Shown here piece by piece: positions 9,362 to 18,481 of a stretch of DNA of 64,000 nucleotides. The translations under genes and the position numbers were made by a program. The notes below the pieces were generated by a model that was not told the DNA's origin, ran no database searches, and saw nothing but the letters and a program-made list of their open reading frames with translations. Position 1 is the stretch's first letter. Each line of letters begins with the position of its first letter. This DNA comes from Streptomyces qinzhouensis (GTDB taxonomy: Bacteria > Actinomycetota > Actinomycetes > Streptomycetales > Streptomycetaceae): the NCBI RefSeq assembly GCF_007856155.1, contig NZ_CP042266.1, forward strand, positions 248,001 to 312,000, written 5' to 3'.

Positions 9362-9403
9362 GCCGTGGTCCCGGTGCCGGAGCACCGGGACCACGGCGTT
9401 TTC
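9362..9403 (+). terminator. Strong intrinsic terminator after the APH-like gene
   Basis: A perfect 16-bp stem, GCCGTGGTCCCGGTGC (9362-9377) and its complement (9382-9397), closed by a 4-nt loop CGGA and followed by GTTTTCG. It isolates geoA from readthrough. Confidence 0.92.
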
Positions 9404-9499
9404 GCGCACGGCGACCGAGCATCGATTCGTACGGACAGGCGTTCGACTCTTCTACCCTGCGGGTGGCATTACCGTATGACTCATCGGATCGGAGCGTAG

Positions 9500-11749
<2,250 letters not shown>

Positions 11750-11770
11750 CCCGTACCGTCCGGGAACGGC

Positions 11771-11808
11771 GGCGCGCCGCGTGATCCACCGTGGTCATGC
11801 GGCGCGCC
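11771..11808. terminator. Bidirectional hairpin between geoA and a convergent gene
   Basis: A 10-bp perfect stem, GGCGCGCCGC (11771-11780) and GCGGCGCGCC (11799-11808), with further partial pairing TGA/TCA inside. It lies in the gap between two convergent stop codons, so it can end transcripts from both sides. Confidence 0.8.
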
Positions 11809-11825
11809 GGAGGGTACGGAAGCGG

Positions 11826-12326
11826 TCAGCCCTGCTGGAACAGCTCCGCGGGCAGCGGCTTGAGCAGGGCGTACAGATCGTCCGTGATGGGCCGGTCCCA
11901 GCTGGCGATGGTGACCAGGACCTGATCGCTGCGGTCGAACTGGACGCAGGAGATCCGGCTCTCGGAGAGCTTCAGCCGCCGGACGATCAGCAGATTGTCG
12001 CCCTGCATCACCGGAACGTCCTCCGAGCCGGTGACCTCGACGGGCTCGTCGTTCTCCAGGGCCAGCAGCAGCTGGGCGACCTCGAAGGGGATCTGGCCCT
12101 CCTCCAGCTCCCGCGCCGGGGAGCCCTCGGGCAGATTACCGATGATCATCGCGGGGCCCCGGCCGCCGAACAGGTCGTACCGGAGGAAGACCCCCTGGCA
12201 GGTGCCGTCGGGCGCGGGCAGCAGCCCGGCGCCGAGATTTCCGGGCCAGTCCCCCGGGTCCATGGCCAGGACGTCGAAGTCCGGGCCCGCGGGGGTGGCG
12301 GCGCTGCGGCGGCGGAGGAAGGACAT
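11826..12326 (-). CDS. Conserved Streptomyces protein of unknown function
   Basis: 166 residues starting MSFLRRRSA. The longer in-frame ORF runs beyond this into sequence without coding character, and the ATG here is followed at once by a compact acidic protein. No signal peptide, no membrane segment and no motif I recognise. The sequence has the look of a soluble alpha/beta protein (FLRYDLFGGRGPAMIIGN, VPVMQGDNLLIVRRL). Convergent with geoA, no functional link evident. Confidence 0.7.
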   Translation of the reverse strand: MSFLRRRSAATPAGPDFDVLAMDPGDWPGNLGAGLLPAPDGTCQGVFLRYDLFGGRGPAMIIGNLPEGSPARELEEGQIPFEVAQLLLALENDEPVEVTGSEDVPVMQGDNLLIVRRLKLSESRISCVQFDRSDQVLVTIASWDRPITDDLYALLKPLPAELFQQG

Positions 12327-12388
12327 ACGGCCATGGTACGTGGCCGGGCGCACGGCCCGGACGCCGGGCGGCGGGCCCTCGGGCCCGC

Positions 12389-13564
12389 TCACCCGGCCGG
12401 GGGTTCGGCGCCGACGACCCACATCGCGAAGAACTGGGACCCTCCCCCGTAGGCGTGCCCCAGCGCCCGGCGGGCCCCGTCGATCTGGTGCTCCCCGGCC
12501 GCGCCCCGTACCTGCTGGGCCGCCTCGGCGAAGCGGATCATGCCGGAGGCGCCGATCGGATTGGTGGAAAGCACCCCGCCCGAGGGGTTCACCGGCAGAT
12601 CGCCGTCGAGTCCGGTGGCCCCGGACTCGGTCAGCTTCCAGCCCTCGCCCTCGGCGGCGAAGCCCAGGTTCTCCAGCCACATCGGCTCGTACCAGGAGAA
12701 GGGCACGTACAGCTCGGCCGTGTCGATCTCCCGGCGGGGGTCGGTGATCCCGGCCTGCCGGTAGACGTCGGCCGCGCAGTCCCGCCCGGCCCGGGGGGAG
12801 ACGAAGTCCTTGCCCGCGAAGAGCGTCGGCTCGCTGCGCATGGCGCCGCCGTGCAGCCAGGCCGGCGGCCGGGGGGCCCGGGCGGCGCCCGCCCGGCCGG
12901 TCAGCACCATCGCACAGGCGCCGTCGGACGAAGGGCAGGTCTCGGAGTAGCGGATCGGGTCCCAGAGCATGGGGGACGAGCGGACCTTCTCCAGGGTGAG
13001 GCCGTGTTCATGGAGATGGGCGTACGGGTTCTTCAGGGCGTTGCACCGGTCTTTGTGGGCGACGAGGGTCCCGGTGGTGTCGGGGGCGCCGCTGCGCCTG
13101 ATGTAGGCGCGGACATGGGGGGCGAAGAATCCGCCCGCCCCGGCGAGCAGCGGCTGCTGGAACGGCACGGGCAGGGACAGGCCCCACATGGCGTTGGACT
13201 CGGACTGTTTCTCGAAGGCGAGGGTCAGCACGGTCGGATGCACTCGGGCGGCCACGAGCTGGGCGGCGACCAGCGCCGTGGAGCCGCCGACGGAGCCCGC
13301 GGTGTGCACCCGCATCAGCGGTTTGCCGACCGCGCCGAGGGCGTCGGCGAGATACAGCTCCGGCATCATCACGCCCTCGAAGAAGTCGGGGGCCTTGCCG
13401 ATGACGACGGCGTCGATGTCCGCCCAGGTCAGTTCGGCGTCCGCGAGGGCGTTCAGGGCGGCCTCGCGGACCAGCCCGGCGATGGAGACATCGCGGCGGG
13501 CGGCGGTGTGCACGGTCTGGCCGACGCCGACGACGGCGACGGGTTCCTTCGACACCCGGGGCAT
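12389..13564 (-). CDS. Thiolase-fold protein, Ltp3-like (lipid-transfer/SCP-x thiolase family)
   Basis: 391 residues, last gene of a four-gene minus-strand operon. It has the thiolase layout (VVGVGQTVH at the N-terminus, NPSGGVLSTNPIGASG and LGHAYGGG near the C-terminus), but the nucleophilic cysteine position reads HTAGSVGGS, with no Cys. A classical thiolytic reaction is therefore unlikely. Mycobacterial Ltp proteins of this group pair with DUF35 partners and can work as retro-aldolases on steroid acyl-CoAs. Length and order match Mtb Rv3523 as I remember it. The start ATG overlaps the previous stop by one base (TGATG). Confidence 0.85.
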   Translation of the reverse strand: MPRVSKEPVAVVGVGQTVHTAARRDVSIAGLVREAALNALADAELTWADIDAVVIGKAPDFFEGVMMPELYLADALGAVGKPLMRVHTAGSVGGSTALVAAQLVAARVHPTVLTLAFEKQSESNAMWGLSLPVPFQQPLLAGAGGFFAPHVRAYIRRSGAPDTTGTLVAHKDRCNALKNPYAHLHEHGLTLEKVRSSPMLWDPIRYSETCPSSDGACAMVLTGRAGAARAPRPPAWLHGGAMRSEPTLFAGKDFVSPRAGRDCAADVYRQAGITDPRREIDTAELYVPFSWYEPMWLENLGFAAEGEGWKLTESGATGLDGDLPVNPSGGVLSTNPIGASGMIRFAEAAQQVRGAAGEHQIDGARRALGHAYGGGSQFFAMWVVGAEPPAG

Positions 13565-14625
13565 CAGGTTTCCCCTTCCAGGACGGTGACCAGGTTCTGC
13601 TGGAGGCAGGGGCCGGAGGTGGCGTGGGCCAGCGCGCGGCCGGCCTCGCCGCGGTGGATCGCGGCGGCGGCTTCGCCGATCCGGACGAGTCCGGCGGCCA
13701 TCACGGGGTTGGCGGCGAGGGCTCCGCCGGACGGATTGACCCTGACCCTCGTGTCGAGGTCGAGGGCGCGCCTGAGCACCACTTCCTGGGAGGTGAAGGG
13801 GGCGTGCAGTTCGGCCAGGTCGAGGGGGCGTTCGAAGACTCCGGCGCGTTCGGCGGCGAGCCGGGTGGAAGGCGAATCGGTGAGATCGCGGACACCGAGG
13901 GCATGGGCTTCGGTGCGGTGGTCGGCGCCGGTGATCCACGCGGGGCGGGCGCACAGTTCGCGGGCCCGGTCCCCGGCGGCGAGGATCAGGGCGGCGGCCC
14001 CGTCGCCGACGGGCGGGCAGTCCCCGGTGTGCAGCGGGTGGACGACCGGATCGCCGTGGGCGACGGCACCGCGCAGTTGTGCGTACGGGTTGGCGGCGGC
14101 GTCGGCGCGGCTGCGGGCGGCGATCGCGGCGAGGGCGGGTCCTGTGGTGTGCCCGGCGTCGATCAGGGCCCGGGCCTGGAGTGCGGCCAGGGCGACGGAG
14201 TCGGGCCAGAGGGGGGCGGTGTAGTAGGGGTCGAGCTGGCGGCTGAGGACATCCCTGAGTTCACCGGCGGAGGAGGTGCCGTACGCGTACACCAGGGCGG
14301 TGTCGGTCTCGCCGGTGAGGAGTTTCACCCAGGCCTCGTAGAAGGCCCAGGCGCCGTCGGTCTCCACATGGGACTCGGAGATCGGGGGCCAGGCGCCGAC
14401 GCCGTCGAGGGCGAGGGTGAAGGAGAAGGCCCGGCCTGCGAGGTAGTCGGAGGAGCCCGAGCAGGTGAAGCCGATGTCACCGGTGCGCAGTCCGGTGGCG
14501 GCCAGCACCTCGTGGAGGACGGGCATCAGCATCTCGGCCTCGGACAGTTCGTCGGTGCGCCGCCGGTGGACGGTCTGGGCGAAGGCCACGACCGCGACGG
14601 GGACGGTGCCGGCGGGCGGTGTCAC
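13564..14625 (-). CDS. Thiolase-fold protein, Ltp4-like
   Basis: 353 residues. Thiolase-like N-terminus (VVAFAQTVHRR) and the C-terminal block RVNPSGGALAANPVMAAG. The usual cysteine region reads SHVETDGAWAFYEAW, again without the nucleophile. GTG start overlaps the DUF35 stop (GTGA), so translation is coupled. Size and position directly after a DUF35 gene and before a second thiolase-fold gene match the Mtb Rv3521-Rv3522-Rv3523 order. Possible role: aldol cleavage or CoA-ester binding in side-chain degradation of a sterol-like or branched substrate (inference). Confidence 0.83.
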   Translation of the reverse strand: MTPPAGTVPVAVVAFAQTVHRRRTDELSEAEMLMPVLHEVLAATGLRTGDIGFTCSGSSDYLAGRAFSFTLALDGVGAWPPISESHVETDGAWAFYEAWVKLLTGETDTALVYAYGTSSAGELRDVLSRQLDPYYTAPLWPDSVALAALQARALIDAGHTTGPALAAIAARSRADAAANPYAQLRGAVAHGDPVVHPLHTGDCPPVGDGAAALILAAGDRARELCARPAWITGADHRTEAHALGVRDLTDSPSTRLAAERAGVFERPLDLAELHAPFTSQEVVLRRALDLDTRVRVNPSGGALAANPVMAAGLVRIGEAAAAIHRGEAGRALAHATSGPCLQQNLVTVLEGET

Positions 14626-15596
14626 AGCAGCTCCCGGTAGGTGTCGTAGTCGGCGTCGGGTTCGCCGGTGGGGCGGTAGTGGTCGGGGTGGCGGGAGCCG
14701 TCGGTCCAGACGGGCTCGACCCGCAGTCCCATCCGCACCTCGTCGTACGGAATGCCGCCGATGCGTCCGTGGAGGGGGAGATCGGCGCCGTCGAGGGCGA
14801 TATGGGCGTAGACGTACGGCACCTCGATATCGAGGTTGCGGGCCTTGATATTGACGATGCAGAAGGTGGTGACGGTGCCGCGGGGGCCGACCTCGACCTG
14901 TCCGGCGGTGGCGACGCCGCAGGTGGGGCAGGCGCCGCGGGGCGGGACATAGACCTTGTCGCAGGAGGGGCAGCGTTCACCGGTGATCCGGCGTCCGCCG
15001 AGGGCCTGGAGATAGCGGGTCTGGGCGCGGCCGGGGGTGTGGGTGTAGTCGAGGCGGGCGGGGGTGACGATGCCGGTGACGGGGTTGTCGAAGGTGCCGT
15101 GGTGGGCGCGGACGGTTCGGGGCGCGGCGGGCGGGGAGTCGTCGGGTTCGAAGCAGGCGATGTCGGTGATCGCGCCGTCGCGTTCGGCGGCCCAGCGGAT
15201 CCTGACCCGCATTCCGGTGCGGACGGCCTCGGGGCCGGGGGCGTCGAGGACGTGCAGCAGGGCGGTGTCGGCGCCGTCGAGCCGGACCAGGACCCAGGCG
15301 AAGGGGGAGGCGAGGGGCTGGTGGGGGCGGGGGCGGGAATTCCAGGCCCAGGTGGTGACGGTGCCGCTGGTGCCGACCTGGACGAGTTCGCGCAGTTCGG
15401 CGGCGGTCGCGGGGTCGTATTCGACGGGTGGGACGAGGATTCCGGCGCCGCTGGCGCGTACGCCGAGGACGATGCGTTCGCGCAGTCCGGTGAGGAAGGC
15501 GCTCTGGACGGGGCCGAGGGAGCGGGTGAAGGGGAACTCCACGGTCAGCGGGGCGGTCAGCGGACTCGCTCCGGGCGCCCCGGGTGCGGTGGTCAT
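14622..15596 (-). CDS. DUF35 OB-fold protein with rubredoxin-like zinc ribbon
   Basis: 324 residues built as two DUF35-like halves. The second half has the zinc ribbon C209-x2-C212 ... C223-x2-C226 followed by an OB fold. The first half (1-150) looks like an OB fold that lacks the zinc cysteines. DUF35 proteins are obligate partners of thiolase-fold enzymes, and in steroid degradation they form Ltp2-ChsH2 type aldolase complexes. The gene directly precedes two such thiolase-fold genes with overlapping codons, so a complex with one or both is likely. Confidence 0.88.
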   Translation of the reverse strand: MTTAPGAPGASPLTAPLTVEFPFTRSLGPVQSAFLTGLRERIVLGVRASGAGILVPPVEYDPATAAELRELVQVGTSGTVTTWAWNSRPRPHQPLASPFAWVLVRLDGADTALLHVLDAPGPEAVRTGMRVRIRWAAERDGAITDIACFEPDDSPPAAPRTVRAHHGTFDNPVTGIVTPARLDYTHTPGRAQTRYLQALGGRRITGERCPSCDKVYVPPRGACPTCGVATAGQVEVGPRGTVTTFCIVNIKARNLDIEVPYVYAHIALDGADLPLHGRIGGIPYDEVRMGLRVEPVWTDGSRHPDHYRPTGEPDADYDTYRELL

Positions 15597-15623
15597 ACGG
15601 GCTCCGTAAGGGGTCGGGGCAGG

Positions 15624-16580
15624 TCAGCGGCGGCGGTAGACGGGGGCGCGCTTCTCGGCGAAGGCGCGGGCGCCCTCCGCGGCGTCCTCGGTGTCGAAGA
15701 CGGGTCCGCCACGGGCCAGTTCGGCGGCGAGACCGTCCGCTTCGGAGCGGTCGGCGGTCTCGTAGACGGACGCTTTGACGGCTTCGACGGCGAGCGGTCC
15801 GCAGGCGTTGACGGCGGCGGCGATCTCCAGGGCCGCGGCGAGGGCGGTGCCGTCGGGGACGACCCGGCCGATCAGTCCGATGTCCCGGGCTTCGGCGGCG
15901 CTGTAGGGGCGGCCGGTGAGCAGCATCTCCAGGGCGTGGGTCCGGGGGATCTGGCGCGGCAGGCGTACGGTCGAGCCGCCGATGGGGAAGAGGCCGCGGC
16001 GGACCTCGAAGAGTCCGAAGACGGCGCTCTCGCCCGCGACCCGGATATCGGTGCCCTGGAGGATCTCGGTGCCGCCCGCGACACAGGGGCCCTCGACGGC
16101 GGCGATCACCGGTTTACGGGGGCGGTGGTGACGGAGCATCGCCTTCCAGTGCAGATCGGGGTCCGCCTTCAGCCGGTCGCGGTATTCCGGTCCGGCCATC
16201 CCGCGCCCGGCGAGGGCCTTGAGGTCCATCCCGGCGCAGAAGGCGCCGCCCGCGCCGGTGAGGACGATCGAGCGGACGGAGTCGTCGGCGTCGGCGGCCA
16301 GCCAGCCGTCGTGGAGGCCGACGAGCATGGGCAGGGAGAGGGCGTTCTTCGCCTGGGGGCGGTCGAGGGTGAGGATCAGGGTGGCGCCCTCGCGGGTCAC
16401 GGTCAGATGTTCGGTACCGGGGCCGTTCCCGCCGTTCCTGTCCTTCGTGCCTCTCGTGTCCCTCGTGTCCCCCGCGCCCTTCCCGCCGGCCGCGCCGCTC
16501 TCGCCGGCCGCGTCGGGCTCGCTGTTCCTGCCGTCTCCGGTGCCGGTCTCGTGCTGCGGTGTCTCGCCGTGCCGTGTCAT
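15624..16580 (-). CDS. Enoyl-CoA hydratase/isomerase (crotonase), EchA19-like
   Basis: 318 residues. Crotonase core from about residue 58: oxyanion-hole segment FCAGMDLKALAGRGM and VEGPCVAGGTEIL, with a catalytic glutamate in GGTE. Start at ATG 16580 has GGAGG seven nt upstream. The first 57 residues are an unusual Gly/Asp/Thr/Glu-rich low-complexity extension not seen in typical crotonases, so a downstream start cannot be fully excluded. First gene of the minus-strand catabolic operon; its promoter region contains a 17-bp palindrome shared with the fadD/NMO pair near 37.8 kb. Confidence 0.88.
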   Translation of the reverse strand: MTRHGETPQHETGTGDGRNSEPDAAGESGAAGGKGAGDTRDTRGTKDRNGGNGPGTEHLTVTREGATLILTLDRPQAKNALSLPMLVGLHDGWLAADADDSVRSIVLTGAGGAFCAGMDLKALAGRGMAGPEYRDRLKADPDLHWKAMLRHHRPRKPVIAAVEGPCVAGGTEILQGTDIRVAGESAVFGLFEVRRGLFPIGGSTVRLPRQIPRTHALEMLLTGRPYSAAEARDIGLIGRVVPDGTALAAALEIAAAVNACGPLAVEAVKASVYETADRSEADGLAAELARGGPVFDTEDAAEGARAFAEKRAPVYRRR

Positions 16581-16646
16581 CCGCTGGCCTCCCGTCGTGG
16601 ACCGGGGGAACAGGTTGCAGGAGCCCGGCGGCCGGTTCAATAGTCT

Positions 16647-16663
16647 TCTGACACTTAGTCAGA
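16647..16663. promoter_or_regulatory. Palindromic operator TCTGA-N7-TCAGA in the crotonase/fadD divergent promoter
   Basis: TCTGACACTTAGTCAGA, arms of 6 bp around 5 bp, in an AT-rich pocket of an otherwise GC-rich region. The same TCTGA-N7-TCAGA arrangement, followed by TA, occurs at 37816-37832 upstream of the NMO/FadD pair. The size and symmetry suit a TetR-family acyl-CoA-responsive repressor; none is encoded in the window. Confidence 0.65.
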
Positions 16664-16855
16664 TATTTTGGCGGCCCCTCTTCCCAGTTCCCGCGGCGGG
16701 CGCTCTAATGACCGCCTGAGCGCCTCGCCGAGCGTTCGTCCGGTGCGCGCCCCGGCGTCCGTCCCGGGCGCCGGGTCGCGCGGCCGGACCCCGGCGAGCC
16801 GCTCGGACCGAGTCCGCCGCGCCGCGCGGGACGCGCCCAGGGGTCAGGAGGAACG

Positions 16856-18481
16856 GTGGAGTACAACCTTGCCGACCTGTTCGAGTCCGTCGTCGACGCG
16901 GTACCCGACCGGGAGGCACTGGTCTATGCCGACCATCCGGGGACGGGGGCGGAGCGCAGGCTGACGTACGCGGAGCTGGACGCGGCCGCCAACCGGGTGG
17001 CGCACCATCTGGCCGGGGCCGGGATCCGGCCCGGCGAGCACCTCGGGCTGCATCTGTACAACGGCGTGGAGTACCTCCAGACCGTCCTGGGCGCCCTGAA
17101 GGCCCGGATCGTGCCGGTGAACGTCAACTACCGGTATGTGGAGGAGGAGCTGGTCTATCTCTACCGGGACGCGGATCTCGCGGCGCTGGTCTTCGACACC
17201 GAGTTCGGCGGGCGGGTGGCGGGTGCGCTGCCGCGGACGGAGAAGCTCCGGCATCTGCTGCGGGTCGGGGAGCCGGGCCCGGACGCGGACGCGGTGCCGG
17301 GCGCGGTGGACTTCGCCGCGGCGACGGCCGCCGCTTCGCCGGAGCGCGGCTTCCCCACCCGGTCGGCGGACGACCAGTTCATCGTCTACACCGGCGGTAC
17401 GACCGGAATGCCCAAGGGCGTGATGTGGCGCCAGGAGGACCTCTTCTTCTCCGGGCTCGGCGGCGGCGCACCGACCGGGGTGCCGGTGAGCCGGCCGGAG
17501 GAGCTGGCCGAACGGGTGGCCGCGGGCGGCGACGGGCTCACCTTCTTCCCCACTCCCCCGCTGATGCACGGCACCTCCACACTGACCGCGTTCATCGGTT
17601 TCAACTTCGGCCAGCGGGTGGTGCTGCACCGCCGGTTCACGGCCGACGAGGTACTCCGTACGGTGGAGAGGGAGCGGGTCAGCACGGTGTCGCTGGTCGG
17701 CGACGCCATGCTCCGGCCGTTGATCGACGCGCTGTCCGGGCCGATGAAGGGCACGGATCTGTCGTCGCTGTTCAGCGTCTCCTCGTCCGGGGCGATCATG
17801 TCGGAGACGGTACGGGCGCAGTTCGCGGCGCTGGCGCCGCATGTCCTGCTGCTGAACAACTTCGGCTCGTCGGAGTCGGGTTTCAACGGGACGGCCACCG
17901 AGGACTCGGGGCCGGAGCGGGGCTTCCGGCTGCGGGTCAACGAGCGGACCGCGGTGGTCGACCCGGTGACGTACGAACCGGTCGCGGTGGGTGAGCCGGG
18001 CCGGATCGCGCAGCGCGGCCATGTGCCGCTGGGCTACTACAACGATCCGGCCAAGACCGCGGAGACCTTCTTCCGGCGGGGCGGCGAGCGATGGGTGCTG
18101 CTCGGCGATATGGCGACCGTGGACGAGGACGGGGTGGTCACGGTTCTGGGCCGGGGTTCGCAGTGCATCAACACCGGTGGGGAGAAGGTGTATCCGGAGG
18201 AGGTCGAGCAGGCTCTGAAGGCCCATCCGGATGTGTACGACGCCCTGGTCGCCGGGGTGCCCGACGCCCGGTGGGGGCATCGGGTCGCGGCCGTGGTCCA
18301 GGTGCGCGACGGGGTGCCGGCGCCCACTCTGGACGAGATCCGGGAGCACTGCCGGGACCGGCTCGCCGGATACAAGCTCCCCCGCCAGTTGGTGGTGGCG
18401 GCGGAGATCCGGCGCTCCCCGAGCGGTAAGGCGGACTACCGCTGGGCCCGGTCGGTGGCTTCGGGGGCCGCGGCGGGTTGA
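16856..18481 (+). CDS. Acyl-CoA synthetase, FadD19-like (ANL superfamily)
   Basis: 541 residues, GTG start with AGGAGGAAC just upstream. ATP/AMP motif YTGGTTGMPKGVMWR near residue 180, GDMATVDEDG and the hinge VLGRGSQCINTGGEKVYPEE, and the C-terminal catalytic lysine region SPSGKADYRWA. The pattern is very like Mtb FadD19, which activates the C25-type steroid side chain, but substrates in this family drift easily. Divergent from the crotonase/DUF35/thiolase operon and presumably co-regulated by the palindrome between them. Its 3' end overlaps the convergent FAD/Fe-S gene by 46 bp. Confidence 0.9.
   Translation: MEYNLADLFESVVDAVPDREALVYADHPGTGAERRLTYAELDAAANRVAHHLAGAGIRPGEHLGLHLYNGVEYLQTVLGALKARIVPVNVNYRYVEEELVYLYRDADLAALVFDTEFGGRVAGALPRTEKLRHLLRVGEPGPDADAVPGAVDFAAATAAASPERGFPTRSADDQFIVYTGGTTGMPKGVMWRQEDLFFSGLGGGAPTGVPVSRPEELAERVAAGGDGLTFFPTPPLMHGTSTLTAFIGFNFGQRVVLHRRFTADEVLRTVERERVSTVSLVGDAMLRPLIDALSGPMKGTDLSSLFSVSSSGAIMSETVRAQFAALAPHVLLLNNFGSSESGFNGTATEDSGPERGFRLRVNERTAVVDPVTYEPVAVGEPGRIAQRGHVPLGYYNDPAKTAETFFRRGGERWVLLGDMATVDEDGVVTVLGRGSQCINTGGEKVYPEEVEQALKAHPDVYDALVAGVPDARWGHRVAAVVQVRDGVPAPTLDEIREHCRDRLAGYKLPRQLVVAAEIRRSPSGKADYRWARSVASGAAAG

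Noticed and set aside
14619..16643. 674-codon plus-strand open frame
   Set aside because: Antisense to the DUF35 and crotonase genes; composition is Gly/Asp/Val repeats without domains.
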